From NCBI GenBank assembly GCA_021234155.1, contig JAJEKV010000011.1:11759255-11823254 (forward strand): 64,000 nucleotides of DNA, read 5' to 3'. Each line of letters begins with the position of its first letter. The stretch's first letter is position 1. Positions 1 through 12,644 of the stretch are shown piece by piece. The notes under the pieces were generated by a model that was not told where the DNA came from, ran no database searches, and was given only the letters and a program-made list of their open reading frames with translations. The DNA comes from Isoetes taiwanensis. Its lineage: Eukaryota; Streptophyta; Lycopodiopsida; Isoetales; Isoetaceae. Position numbers and translations under genes: made by a program.

Positions 1-106
1 TTTCATATGTTATCTTATTTGTAGGTTTGAGAGAGTTGATTTAATATATTCTGTTTCATATGTTATCTTATTTGTAGGTTTGAGAGAGTTGTTTTAATAT
101 ATTCTG
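1..106. repeat. 53-bp tandem duplication
   Basis: Bases 1-53 and 54-106 are the same 53-bp unit, differing at one base (GTTGA versus GTTGT before TTTAATATATTC). The array may continue left of the window. A 10-bp direct repeat, GCTTCTATGA twice, follows at 111-130. Confidence 0.95.
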
Positions 107-2508
107 GCTTGCTTCTATGAGCTTCTATGATGCAGGCTCCAGTTAAAAAAATTTGGTTTGCTCCACATGCAACGTGATTTCTGCTATAATAAAGATATTC
201 TTATTGAAATTTCTTGAAAATCCAACGTACAATCATCAAGCCTTTTGCACATGGCTATGACGATTCATAAATAGCTCTGCCATTTTCTCAGCCAATTTGT
301 TACAATTGTGCTCTTAGTTTTCCATCAGACTTGAGCTTTGTTATGTCCTCTTAGTTTTGCATCAGGCTTAACCTTTTTCTTTTCTTCACGCTTAACCTTG
401 CTTTAAGGGGTAAGTGCCACGTGCTTGACCTTGCTTTAGGGGCGCATCACACGATTAGCCACGATCAAATGACCAGAAACATTTTGACCATAAACGTTTT
501 GGCTCAAAATGTGAGCCACGAAGGGATGCAACGGGGCACAAAATGTTTTTAATGATTATTCAAATTGGAACACTTGCATATACTTTTGTATGAACATATG
601 GAATGTCAATATAGTTCTTTATCCAAAGTGCTTTAGATCCATTTGATGCTAATGTTTTTATGGAACTTGATGCTAATGTTCCTATGAAACGACCATTTAG
701 AATTACAAGTGTATGTTTGAGTTTTTCTTATTGGAGTCTGATGTCATATAAGACGTACTCTATATGCTTCTATGAGGACAATTTGGATTCTTCCCTGCCT
801 CTATTCTAACTCCCTCTTTCTACCATAGCCACACTGCAAAGCTTGACCTGAGTTATAAGGTTCCTCTTCCAAGTTTTCTATTACATTTGTCTAAGCTATA
901 ACTGAAGTTTTAAAAGACTACACAAGCATTTTCATTTAATTTTCAGTGTATCGACAAAGTTCGTCTTCATGGAAGGGAGTATTAGTTCTATTAGTTGAAA
1001 GGTTATTAATCTACGAGGTATACACGATTACGTTTGATAGAGTACTCTATTGCACTTTAAGGAATCACCTAGATTAAACCTATAAGGTGTGCATATCGTT
1101 CTGCCTGCATACCTAGCAATTGAAAAGGAGTATGCCATGATGAAACTATACTGGCATGCGTGTCTTGACTCCCAAGAGTCTGATTAATATTCATGCCTTA
1201 GACCTAAATATGTACTTATCAAAACATTATATGTAAATTTGGTTGTAACTTGGAACTAGACAAGGTCTCCATTTTGGAAAATAAAAATCTTCTAAGTGGT
1301 TATATCATCAAAATCCATTGTCTACATGGCTCTACCATTCAAAGTAGTTGTATACTTTAAGATTAAATACAACACTTACATCTACATCATACGTTCATGT
1401 ACGTACGAGATCTTGCACACAAAAGAAAATGGAATCAAAACATGCCAAAAGAGTCTTTTCATTTAACAAAACATTTGCGCAAATGCTATATTTTCTTCAC
1501 CCGTTGAGCACATATATGAGTTAGATTAGAGTGAAGTTTTCATGCTGGAGCATCAACATATGGGAGTCCTCCTTCAAATCAAGCAATAGATATTTTGTCC
1601 TATCTATGCTGATGGCAATGCTCCTTTGAGTTGTGTGTCGAATCATACTTCCCTAATTTATTCTTGGCCTTGGATCTGATATTGCATACCAACTTGCATA
1701 TGGCATCATGGATTGCTGGAACAGTTACATCATCCTCTGGCTACATGAAAGGGAAGTTATTGAAATGGTCTAGCCAAAAACATTGTAAAAGCTCAACATG
1801 GAGTACTTTTGCATAAACATGGTTTTCTTTTATATGCTTTGGCAAATTTCAAGTTATTTGATGCATACTTATTACCATATCTATTGCAGTTCAAGGAACC
1901 GTTAACTTCAGATAATAGATTATATGCCAAGCCTTCCATTTTGAGGCATTCAGCTTGGAAATATCTCAGAGGTAAATAATTGGTTATACATTCTTCCCTT
2001 CTAATTCATGCAAGTATACGTCATACCACTCCATTTGAGGTTCTAAAATGATTTTTGACTTGGTTATGTCCAATTTGTTAGTGCAAAATGTCCTGATATG
2101 ATCTATTAAGCATTCCCAGACTGGGTCCTATGAGACACAACTTGGCCAGTGAAGTGCTATTCTCATTGAGCTTTTGTAAAATCGCTAAATACATATTGAT
2201 TCCCCTACTAGCGGTAGAAAATTTTAAAAACTTGAGAGTTAAACATGCTTTTAAACTAGACAATTCTTGAAAGCATGATCAAATTGAAGAGTGCCGGATA
2301 AAAGGTGATTGTTCTGCTACTTGATATGTGCAAAGGTGAAAAAACTGGCGGGTGCTCCTCATCGAGATGAAAAACCCCGCCCTTTCAAGTTTTTGAGGAA
2401 AATCCTAATGAGCAATATTCGACAACACTCTCGAAAGAATGTCGCTAGCATGCGTTGACAGAGACACTGTCTAAATTTCAAATTGCAACTTTATGAGCCA
2501 TAGAATGA
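107..2508. other. Gene-free AT-rich spacer
   Basis: I see no supported gene here. There are short imperfect duplications: two CTCTTAGTTTT-CATCAG units near 312-375, two CTTGCTTTA-GGGG units near 400-445, and a doubled TTGATGCTAATGTT near 638-685. The open frames present are short and unlike any family I know. Confidence 0.6.
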
Positions 2509-2632
2509 ATATCTAGCATAATAACAGGGGGTTTTTTTGAAAATTTTGTACACTTTTTCCAATGGTTTTACTATGATTTAGAGGTCGTATTGCGTGGAGT
2601 GTACTAATGCGTACATCTAGAGCGCGCACTAA
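2509..2632 (+). repeat. Promoter-like dispersed repeat, copy 1
   Basis: This stretch aligns with the reverse complement of 16111-16233. Both carry TAGCAT(A/T)ATAACAGGGGG, a T-run, then GATTT, a GCGTATT/GTCGTATTGCG block and finally CATCTAGAGCGC or TATCTAGAGCGC. In both places an exon-like segment with a TAGGGTTT motif lies a few hundred bases downstream, which suggests a promoter module or the edge of a transposed gene. The function is inferred; the similarity is seen directly. Confidence 0.6.
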
Positions 2633-3223
2633 ATTTTCATCTTTTAATTCCACTTTCCTATGGTTTGACCTATGTTTCCATGACATCCTCTTCCATGCCA
2701 TTCCAACGGTTAAGATCAACCCTCTTACTTTTAATCTAAGGGCTTGTAATTTTTTATTGTTATTTCTCCTCACATCTCGTAGATTACATGCACATGTCGA
2801 AATTTATTAATTTTAGGGTTTCTCTTATTTTTCTAAGTTCTTTGCCCTAGTTTTTGCTTTGGTGATTGTGGATGCAATCCCACCTCCCTGCTTTTTGTGC
2901 TTCGATTTTTATGAGATGGGCGCTTTTGGATTCCCATCACGTGTTTTTTTTACCCATCTTTGGTACAACGGTAAAGTTAGAAGGCATAGGGCAAAACGAG
3001 GCGCATCCAAGGGAAGACATTTCAATTCATCCGCTCTAGTTCTTTCATGGTGGTGCGATGCTTCTTTTTCTCTTGTTGTTTTCCACTTCCTGGTTAAGTC
3101 CTCTTTTATTGCCATTTCGTGCGGCGTAGGTGGAAGCTCGGTTTTAACTCCATAATTGCCTTCGCCATAACGGGATCCCTTTTTTGTGATATTTTTGTTT
3201 CGGTCTTCTATATGTTTGCGTTG

Positions 3224-4077
3224 ATGGCTGCCGGGCGCTCAAATCTTAAGGGGAAGTCCACAAAAATCAAGTCTGAGTAGCGGTTCTTACCTCAGAGCCC
3301 GCTAGTTTTTTCCTTCTATTACAATCAGAGTAGACTCCGCAGAGTTTCCTTTGTAGTCGGCTGCATCAATTGATACGACAATTTAGCCCTCCGGGCGAGT
3401 TCTTCCTTGAGCTCGCATTTTGATTTGGGGCAAGGGGTTTCAAGCCGGAAGGGCAGCAGAGATAAAAGATCCATTAAAGTTAGAGCCTGCCAGAGGGGCG
3501 ACGTCTGCTTTCGTGATGATTATGCAGCTCTAGGTATGTCTCCTACGCATCTAGACGAGATATCAAAAGCAAAATTTTTACAAAAGATTGGCTCTCCGTG
3601 TACCAAACTTACTCAGATTTCATATCCACGCTTAAATTTGTTGTGCCTCTGTTTCATATTTAAGTATTCGATCAAATTTCAAGTATATTATATCTGAAAA
3701 TGCTCTGTTTTCAAATGTTTCTTCAGTATCATCCGTTTCTCATCCGTTTCTCAGTATCCCTTTTAGCTGCACAATGCAGCAACATTAATCGGTCCATTCC
3801 ACTGCCATATGTTCTCATTGTCAATCTTCTATTGCAATTTCATTTGGACTTCCATCAACATCACAAACCTTGTTTTCGCTAGTTCCATCTACGTAAGTTT
3901 ATTTTCAAAGAGTCGTTTGCATTGATCTTTTATTTTCACCATGCATACGCTCTTCTTACCCAAGTTTCTCAGTATCCTTTTTAGTTTCTCAATCAATCTC
4001 ATGATGCAGGAAGCAAAAAAGAAAGCTGAGGAGGAAGAAAGTTTACACGCTCCTTTAGAAATCCAATTCACCACAAG
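3224..4077 (+). pseudogene. Exon-like fragments of an unrecognised gene
   Basis: Three pieces look exonic. A short ATG frame at 3224-3280 begins MAAGRSNLKGKSTK. A second piece, ending at 3533 with a TAG/GTATGT donor, reads RACQRGDVCFRDDYAALG. A third, 4010-4077, follows a good acceptor (ATGATGCAG) and encodes a Lys/Glu-rich stretch EAKKKAEEEESLHAPLEIQ before an AAG/GTTGTA donor. Stops separate the first two pieces, so no single reading frame joins them. They lie 1-2 kb upstream of a Helitron 3' end on the same strand, so gene-fragment capture is possible. The product is not recognised. Confidence 0.3.
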
Positions 4078-4525
4078 GTTGTAAAATAAGGAATACCTTT
4101 TGCTGGTTATATATCATATATATCATGTGCTTCAACTTTCTCATTTTTAAAATCTTGTGTGCTAGTTTTATAGTTGGGAGTTTTAAGGTCTTATGTGTTA
4201 GTTGGGACCGGAAATCACGAGTATATAGAAGAGAGGAACTCCACATGAATCCTCTTCTTAAAAATAGAAATCTAGCCTAGCAATAATCGAAGTGGTGAGA
4301 TCATCTTGGTATTTCGAACACAATAATAGCACTCCAAATTATGATGCTTATATGTGGCAAAATATGTGTATATTCGAGTTTTTATGTGCCGTAGGATATG
4401 GTCCAACCACTATCCTTTCCTTTTTTGATGCAATAGAAAACCTTAAAGAATGTGATTTAGCACACAATTTATGTTCTTATTATGTGTCGATCTTTTTCTT
4501 TAAAGAATATGAAAAAATTTTCCAC

Positions 4526-4830
4526 GGCCCCGAAGGGGCCAAAAAATTTTTTATAACACAAGCCATTAACCTTCACACTGAAAATTAAATTCCCCCTGAA
4601 AACCCCCTTTTGTTTGGGTGCATATTCACACGGGGGGTGACGTAAGGCATCGAGAGCTGTTGGATAGGCATATGCATCCTTTATTCCTTGATCTACACCG
4701 TACATAAAGTTCCTCGTTTGTGGGGTATGCATGTACAAAATTTGCCATACTGTATAAGAAGATTTACAAAATACTATAAGATTTGAGGTAATGTACTATA
4801 TGGTGTTCATTTTGTAATGATAATAGAGAA
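4526..4830 (+). repeat. GC-hairpin dispersed repeat, copy A
   Basis: The copy opens with a perfect 6-bp stem and GAA loop, GGCCCCGAAGGGGCC (4526-4540), followed by an A6T6 tract. About 80 bases on it has TTTGGGTGCATATTCACACGG, then CGAGAGCTGTTGGATAGGCAT, CGTTTGTGGGGTATGCATGTAC, and an AT-rich tail with AAAATACTATAAGATTTGAGG. The same ordered blocks recur at 13375-13710 and 18417-18700, and inverted at 13727-13898. No coding sequence is shared. It is probably a non-autonomous mobile element or a dispersed non-coding RNA-like sequence. Confidence 0.8.
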
Positions 4831-5121
4831 AGAGAGCATCAAGTGCATCAAGGCCTTATACGACAATCATGTTCTATGATTTGTTTTTTGCATATGCGTT
4901 TCTTTTGTGAATTTCATATATAGAAAACAACTTAAGGAGAAGGAACAACTTCAACACTTTACTGGTTTTGTTATCGCAATTCCAAATGGTCGCTTTGAGA
5001 AGTCCATCAGAATATTGATATGAAGCATTGGGTAAATAAGTGACATATTATTTCAACACCAACTTTCAATCTCCACTTTGTTCAGTCTGACTTGCAACAC
5101 CTAACATAAATTTGTACTTAT

Positions 5122-5150
5122 GCCCGGCAACGCCGGGCACCCGTTACTAG
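5122..5150 (+). mobile_element. Helitron 3' terminus
   Basis: GCCCGGC-AAC-GCCGGGC (5122-5138) is a perfect 7-bp hairpin. Twelve bases later the sequence ends CTAG (5147-5150) followed by T. A GC hairpin 10-12 nt before a terminal CTRR, with a T in the flanking target, is the established signature of Helitron 3' ends. The element would extend to the left on the plus strand. I could not fix its 5' TC end, and no Rep/helicase coding sequence is visible, so it is probably non-autonomous. Confidence 0.8.
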
Positions 5151-6925
5151 TTAATTTCAAAACCATAACAAGACACACTAAAGTTGAAAACTATTATTGC
5201 TTTGAAGATATAAGCATGGATCCAATTGTTATGAGTTTCTTCATCAACTAATAGCGATTTTTTACTATATATCATTAGTGCTTTATTCTAGATTATTAGT
5301 TCTTTATTTTTCGTCCATTAGAAAACCATTACCGTTTTGATAACATAAGCAATCACCTAATGGTGTGAGGTTAAAAAAAGCTTCCTATATGGTTAGTGTT
5401 TTATTCAATGCACATTAGACATTTATTGTTAAAATTTGTATCTACATAGCCATTAACGAAATTGTTGCCAGTGTTTTTACTTTAAAACAGCACATCTATG
5501 GTCATAATCCATATGTGAAGAGATTAGGGAATTGAACCCTGACATTTTCAGTCTTATCCATAAACAACAGGAACCAAACAACATATAAATCCAACAAATC
5601 ACATGGTATGGAATGCAGCACATAGTTAACAATCAACATATACATGGTCCATACATTTATGCAATCAGAAGCTGCTGAGTTTCTAATTTCCTAATGCCTA
5701 GAAAAGATGTACATGAGAAAGCAATATATAGAATGGCTTATTTTTGTGGAACACACAACTATAACAACTAGAAGTCAGTCTTGCAGTTGGTTGCTTGCAC
5801 AAACCATATTTTGCTCAGCTACTACAAACATACTGAATACAAATAACATTCTTCTAGAAATATGCTGATCTGAATACTATACTAGAAAGAGCTTGAACTA
5901 ACCTGTTCCTTATGGCATTATTCTTCGTGACTTTGATTCATAACTCCACTTCTCAATTGTTGTCAAGCAAATATGCAAACCTTTCATCTCTAGGCACATG
6001 AACAAACAAAAAGGAAGGATAAGGTACTATCACAGCTGAACATACTTTTCTATGCTTCCGTGCATACTATACTAGAGAAGAGCTTGAATTAACCTGCACC
6101 CCATGTGACTTCACCATTTCTCAATTGATTGGCGTCAAGCAAATCTGCAAAACTTTCATCTCTAGGCACAAGAACAACAGAAAAGTTATTGTTTGCCACA
6201 TGGTGCAACTTTGAAATCGCCTATGACAAGATGTTCTAGAATTGTTATGTGTGTCTTTGATTTGACTGTGTTTCTTTGGTATTGCATTAAGCTAGACAAA
6301 AGACAAGTAACAAAACATGCATGAGTAAATGGAGGAGGAAGTCTGAGCAATCAAAGGGATAAGAATAAACTTCACCTTATGTAGATGTAAGAGAGCAGTC
6401 TTAAATAATGTAGACAAAACTTGTGCTTTCCTGAACATAATACTTGAGGTGCAGTCGAAAAGATTTAAATAATGCTGACATTTACCAAGTGTAGAGCTTC
6501 TGTCAACATAGTATCTGAAAATAAAACGCTAACAAAACTTAGCAACCATGAATTAAGGAGGAGTTGAATACATAATCCAAGGTAAATGCAAATAAAATAG
6601 GATATATGAGCGCATGTTACACAAATGCAGCCTCAAATAGATGATATTAACTAAAGAGCAGGACTAAAGCAGGAAAATCTGAATAACTGAGCATGCAATT
6701 GAAAAAAATGTTCAGATGACTGAATACAACTTTATCAAATCCTTCCGTGCCCTGTGCACGCCTCATTCCAAATGCTTGAAGCTCGGAGCATGACATGCAC
6801 ACAATGAACAGGGAACTGGAAATGGTTGCCGGCTATGAAAAAGTAGGCCGATCAAGCAAGAAAAATAGAATACAGATCAGCAAAGCAATCTTAGGGAAGA
6901 AAACCAAAACACAGAAGTGTCTTAC
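5151..6925. other. Spacer with one internal duplication
   Basis: No gene is supported. A divergent tandem duplication is visible: about 5873-6012 and 6064-6190 share TACTAGA-AAGAGCTTGAA-TAACCTG, then TCTCAATTG, GTCAAGCAAAT-TGCAAA and CTTTCATCTCTAGGCAC. Confidence 0.6.
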
Positions 6926-7027
6926 CGCCATGGACTTGAGAAGGAACGAGCAAAGCGGCAATCTATGGCAAACAAAAGCTTCCAGGCCCCACAAAAAAAT
7001 GCCGGCAAGGCATAACCTAACGAGCAT
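6926..7027 (-). CDS. Possible first exon, hydrophobic N-terminus, unrecognised
   Basis: Reading the minus strand, an ATG at 7027 opens a 34-codon segment that is rich in Leu, Phe and Cys (MLVRLCLAGIFLWGLEAF at its start), like a signal peptide. It ends at a good donor (GCG/GTAAGA) at 6926/6925. A TAGGGTT motif lies about 40 bases upstream of the ATG. No convincing next exon was found. It could be a real 5' exon, a captured fragment or chance. Confidence 0.3.
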
Positions 7028-7318
7028 GGCTATGCGGGAATTCCAATCTGTCTTCCTGTAACCCTAGAAAAATAGCGGCAAATGTTCATTCAAAAGCGGG
7101 CGTTGCATTACAACCATGTTAAAACTGAAAAGAAAAATCCGAAAAGTCCCTTAAAAACTCAAAAATCTCAGTGTTTACACTATATATTACCGTGGATATG
7201 CCGTGATTCAAACACGACAACTGACCATCATTTACATCGCCCGCTCCAAAAAAGCATTATAAATAGGTGCTTGTGTTGCCTTTGGACATATGTGGATGAG
7301 ATGGAAGAACATATGTGA

Positions 7319-9296
7319 TTAATGTTTAGAGCGCATGCAAGACGGATATGGCGTAGATAATGCCCTAACGTGAGGGCGTTCTAAAAAAAAAAAATTGAGG
7401 GCCATGGCCAAAATGGCGACCCGAAAATGATTTTGAGGTGATGCCCGAGGGCCATGGTGTTATCGCCCTAGTTCAAAAGTTTACAACGAAAAGAGATATC
7501 GGGCGGTGTCGGCGAGAAGCGGCCTAAGCAGCAATGGAGATTCCGAAGGTTTAAGGTTGTTGGATTAGGCAGCAAGCATAAGCAACAAGAGCTGGAGTTA
7601 AGCAGACCAGGCAAAAAAACACGGCAAAGCAAGCAAGCTTATGGCTTATGGTCATTCGATTGAGTAAGAAATGGGGTTTGGGGGTCTGCAGGATTTATTG
7701 TGGCCTGAGTAAGAGACTTCTAGAGCTCAAAAAATGAGGAGGAGGCACCGCAATGAAAAAATATAGTTAGAGATAGATTGTGATGATGGTTCTTGCTTGC
7801 TGAATCTCGTACGCTTTTAGAGCGTGGCCTCATCAAGTTATCGAAACTGTGCTGCAGCAGCATAATTTCAAATCAAAGTCCTTGTTCCCACAACTCATCT
7901 GATCATATATTTTTCAGGATCTTATAAGGATTCGTGCTAAAACCCTGGGACATTATGAGAATAGAATATAATAGAATAGAAAAAGAGTATAAAATTTGGG
8001 CCAGCAAACTGTTATTAGCTAGTAACAGCACTTTAATCAATGGATGAGATTAGATCTCATCCTGTAAACCTCAGAACCAGGGCGTTAAGAAAAAATATAG
8101 TTTAGTCCCTATTAACTACCATGGTAGAGTGGTTACGCTATTCTACGTGTGATAGATCTTTCAATACTATAATAACTTATTTGCATATAGAGGTTGCAAC
8201 CAAATCTCAATAATGTTCTATTAAATATTGGTATTGGATGTTTTAAAGTTGCCCTTATCCACGTATGCACATTATGGTGACAAGGTGTTAAGGATATAGA
8301 GATGCAACATGGTACATGCATGTGAATGATGATGGTGACTCAAAATGCAAGGTTTAAGGTTACAAGAAATTTATCGCGGCGCCGCCGCGAACATTTCTCT
8401 TTCCCAACACCGTTGTGTCTAAATGTATTGGGAAGGAAAAAAAAGAAAAAAAAGAAAGAGAAGGCAAGGTTGCAATGACCATCAAAAATTTTGTATTTTT
8501 AACCAATTCATATCAAAAATTTTGTATTTATAACCAATTCATATTGAAATATGTGATTCTACAAACAAAGAAGCAATAATGCAAAACCTATGTGTTATTC
8601 TTTTTCCAATCATTTAGATCATTGTACATAGAGGATTATGATTCTTATAATTTTGCCCTTCCATCCAAGTTTTTCTTTAAGGATGCTTTAGCAAGTAAGG
8701 TGTTGTGTTAGAAAAAGAGAAGAGAGAGTTTTGTGCCACTTGGTGCTACTTTGTGAATACATGAAATTACACCAATGATGCATTAATGTTGGCCAATAGA
8801 ATTTGTATAATCTACAACTTCTAACTTGAAAGGCCATAATGGGGCATATGCTTCTTTAATGTTCTCCTTATGTTTATCTACTTGTATTTGGCAAAATGGA
8901 TAGTGTACCTTGTGAAGGGATTGTTCATAATAGAATATCCCAAGGCATATCTTTTCATGCAGTCAAAATGCAAGCATCGAAAGAAATAAAGGCTCGTCAC
9001 AAGGACAGACACGAGAAATTCAGTAAAACAATCTTGTCAAAGCATCATCGCCTTAGTTCTCCATTAGCATGGTTTCTAGAAGCACAAACAAAGCCCCTCA
9101 TCTCAAGCACTTCCTTACATGAAATGGCACTGAATGCTTTATACGTGGCATTACCATCAGCAAGCTCCTGAAGATCTCAAGAGGCTACTACTGCCGCGGA
9201 CAAGGAAAACTGGTAAATCTAACGGATGAAAATAAGTTAAAAGAATCAAGGGCCATGATGTTGCACAGACTATCCTATTTCTCTTTTAGTATTAGA
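7319..9296. other. Spacer, no gene supported
   Basis: Nothing coding is convincing here. Visible details are an A-run near 7384, a GGATGAGA-TTAGA-TCTCATCC inverted repeat near 8043-8063, a minus-strand TATTCTATT-type tail near 7962-7990 that may be the end of a decayed retroelement, a CGCGGCGCCGCCGCG palindrome near 8375, and a doubled 34-bp unit (TCAAAAATTTTGTATTT-TAACC) at about 8482-8548. Confidence 0.5.
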
Positions 9297-9324
9297 CTAG
9301 AAAAAGTGCCCAGCGTTGCTGGGC
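9297..9324 (-). mobile_element. Helitron 3' terminus on minus strand
   Basis: On the minus strand the sequence reads GCCCAGC-AAC-GCTGGGC (9324-9308), then ACTTTTTCTAG and a flanking T (9296). This is a 7-bp hairpin, 11 nt from CTAG, matching the 5150 end in stem length, in the AAC loop and in the preceding TTATGCCCG-like bases. The body of this element would extend rightward from 9300. Its 5' end was not located. Confidence 0.8.
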
Positions 9325-10192
9325 TTTTCCTCGGGCATAAATTAAAAACTGATAAAACTGATGAATTAACTTTACAACGTCTAAAGTACCCAAAATTGTA
9401 TAAGTTGGGAACCTATTAGAAATGACATTTTTTAATAAACATAACTGAAGTATAGCATATGGATTAAGCTCTTTACCTTGAAGACAAATGTCTGTAAGTC
9501 GGTAACGGATGTAAAAGCTTTTGCGTGTGTTATGGCTAGTGCCTCTAATGTCTCAGAGCAATTGCAGTGGTATATCATTATGAGCTAATATTTATGTGTT
9601 GCAAGTGAGGTTGCCCCTAATTCTTATTCTTTTATGTTCTAGCCGAATATGAATTCTATCTTTAAAACATCTAGCAGGTACTATTATTATTATATCGTCG
9701 TCATTATTGTTAGTATGTCTTGAATATATATTGATAGGCCATGCTATAACATTCCATTAGATTAGTGAACATACGAAGAGTATATTAATGTGGAGAAGAA
9801 GTTTCACTTATCATGCATGGTAAGGAACATGTTGAGCAAAAAATTAAAGATGAAATGACCTTCAATTAGGCTCATTTAGTTGTGGCAATTTCGCTCGAAC
9901 ATCATATTTTCCATCATCCCAATGTTTAGGTAAAGCTTTTATATGATGAAGATGGTTGTCACTTATTTTTGGGGTAGGTGTTATCCAATTTGCATGTCGT
10001 GTTTAGACTCGCATTAGTATTTGACAATCATAGTCAAAAAGCATTTTTTATTTGCAAGCCCAAGCAATGCCCCTTAAATGTGTATGTTATAAGGGAGATT
10101 GTACATTTTAATACATTTTAATGCAAACCGAGCCGGTAGCATGCACCTATCAGAAACTTTATTTGCGGTGGAAATGAAGTAGGGGCGTGGTG

Positions 10193-11275
10193 AAGATTGC
10201 ATGGTCTAAGTATATAAAACCTAAGTTTGTTGGAGGTTTGGGCATGATAGAGTAAGTTTATGATCTCAAAATTCATTTGGAGGCTTTTCGTGAATAAGGA
10301 TGATTATCTTGGGTTACGACTTATTGCACAGGCTCTTACCCATTGTATTTCTTTTGGTAAAGTCACACTTAAATCTGTTCTTCCATGAGGTCCATTCTAT
10401 GAGTTGCGGCCTTATCATAATGCTTCTCCATTTTTAAAGGGATTGTTAGATTTTTGGCACACAGTCAAAACATTATTTCACATCAGTCCCATTGCTTGTG
10501 CTCAGTTGAATGCACGTTGTTGGTGGATCCCCTTGGTAGACAATGCACCACTTTGCTTTACAGTGCACCCATTGATTCAACGACGTTCAAAGATGGCAAG
10601 AATCTTAACAATTGCAGCATGGTATGACTCAAGCCAGCTGTTGTCATGGGCAATGAGATAGAGATCTTTGGCAGAAAGTTATTGACTATCTATAGCCTAT
10701 TTTGCCACACCAAGAAGATATTTTGGTATGGGTTTGTCACGAGGAGGTTAAGGAGTGCAAACTTCTGAACTCAATGCATAAGTTTTTGCTTGATTATGAT
10801 ATTCTTCCTCCTTCTAATAAGTGTCCCCTTCAACTCCTTCCCCATCAATGGCAGCAGATGTGGTCTCGGACATGGGATAAGCTACTTCATTCTAAAGTGG
10901 CAGTTATTTGGTGGCAGATTCTTCATAGATGTCTTTGGATTAACGTGCTTGTCCACTTTAACCTTAGAATACGTCAGTGTTAAGTATGCAAGCGTGAATC
11001 TGAGAGCATTGAGCATTGCTTTTTTATATGTGACTGCCTTAGATAGGTATGCAATTGGTTGTTCTCTCTTTTTCAAGATTCACTAACAAGTCAACATGTG
11101 CTTTTGGCAATTTACCCAAGTACTTGGACAGAACAAAGCCAGGCTTTTCATCTTGTAGTAGGATGGTTGCTTTAGACTATCTGGAAAAGACAAAGACTGG
11201 TAATCTTCAAAGGTTTGGATGTGGTAGATAACCGTATTCTCCAAGAAGCTCAAGGTCACACACATTGCTAAGTTG
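10193..11275 (+). pseudogene. LINE reverse-transcriptase C-terminal remnant
   Basis: Plus-strand frames carry the conserved post-RT segment of plant L1-type LINEs. IAWSKYIKPKFVGGLGMIE (10193 onward) matches the usual W-x-(K)PK-x-GGLG motif. Then comes a Trp-rich region with LPHQWQQMWSRTWDKLLHSK and VAVIWWQILHRCLW, followed by the zf-RVT pattern VCKRESESIEHCFFICDC near 10985-11035. Stops at 10981 and 11040 and several frame changes show it is dead. The RT catalytic region is absent, so this is a truncated copy or the distal part of a rearranged one. An A/T-rich tail with AATAAAG lies near 11440. Confidence 0.75.
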
Positions 11276-12292
11276 TACCAATGTTCTTCAGTTATCCCTT
11301 GTAAGACGCGATTGATCTTTAAGGAGTATTTGGATGTGCGCTCTTATGCTTAGACAGGTTGTTTCACCGGTGGGTTTCTGCTTATTCACTACAATTTTAT
11401 TCGTCTCTTACCGCACTTATACTTATATTTGACTATTTGATTAAATAAAGTTTAATGTCCTTCTATCCAAAAATAAAATAAAAATATCTTATAATGTGGT
11501 AAACACTGAATGTAATGATAACTTTACCTTTTTTTGTGACAAATTTTAAATATGTGTCGCTTGTACAAATAATATTAAAGATTTAACATGGAAAATTAAC
11601 TTCTTTACTTTGACGTTTTATAAAGACCTGTCATGTGACATATAAGATTTGTCGAAACTCTTATATATTGTTGCCACTTACTCAAGAGGGTTATGTGTCT
11701 TACTTGTTCGTTGTTTGATCTATAATTTCAGAGAATACTTATTTATCATCATTGCTTCAATGCATACAATTAGATGACATGTGTGTCTGGTTGGGGCCAT
11801 AGCCCATGCATTAGCAAACATAGATAAACGACGACAAAAGTACTCAACCGAGGGCAATGTTATCATATTGTTGGTAGATTTGTAAGATATGTTGCTTGCA
11901 CAAAATTCTATAATTGTGTAATAATGGTAATATGCACATGAGATCAAGCCACATTGCTTTGATTTCTTCTTCTTTTTTTTCCACTTGTAAGATGAATCTA
12001 ATTAGATCTTTAGATTGGTCTTCTTGACACTTCTTAGCAGTGCAGAGATGTGATTCTTGTTGTCAAAAAGACGATTATGATACGGATGGACATTGTATAA
12101 CTGATTCTCCACAGCTAGGAGGAACTTTTCAGGAGACATGACATATTTTAGACGAGTCTTCGTCATACAATTGCTCATAGAAGATGCAGGGGCTCAGCAT
12201 ATGACAGAAATTGGGATTCTCTTGGGAATTATCATGGTTTCTATGCTTTTTTTTAAATTAACTCTCTCTGATGCTGATATTCACATTGACAG

Positions 12293-12644
12293 ATTTTGTG
12301 ACTGAGCACTATGACATGGTTATTCCCCCGTCCCGTGGAAGATATGATCCGAAGCCGACCTATGTGCAGTGGACAAGAGGGGAGATCAAAGCCAAGATGA
12401 TTCACCTGAAACAGCACATCTGGGCACAGATAGCATTGGGGGTTATTCTGGAATATGAAGATCTTTGGTGGTGGAATGATCTGAAGATCTACTTTGCTGC
12501 AAAATGGGAGGAGCACTTTGATGTCACCTCCAAATCATCATTCATAGCTTCATGGTCCACACTCCTCTGGATCTGGATGAGCTTGAGACAGTGTTCCACA
12601 TTGTCCAGTTCGATCCTTTGGAGTTTGATTTGGGCTATGAATAG
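12293..12644 (+). pseudogene. Unrecognised coding fragment with a frameshift
   Basis: A good acceptor (TTCACATTGACAG) precedes an open frame beginning FVTEHYDMVIPPSRGRYDPK and running to WNDLKIYFAAKWEEHFD. Past about 12520 the frame degrades, but another frame then continues with MVHTPLDLDELETVFHIVQF and FDPLEFDLGYE to a stop at 12642. Composition suggests a real protein interrupted by an indel or an unseen short intron. A 16-base A-run at about 12863 may mark an old polyadenylation site. I do not recognise the family. Confidence 0.45.

Noticed and set aside
4469-4738. 89-codon minus frame over hairpin repeat copy A
   Set aside because: The other copies of the repeat do not keep this frame open.
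8043-8063. GGATGAGA-TTAGA-TCTCATCC as a transcription terminator
   Set aside because: Bacterial-type terminators are not expected in plant nuclear DNA; more likely part of a decayed retroelement tail.
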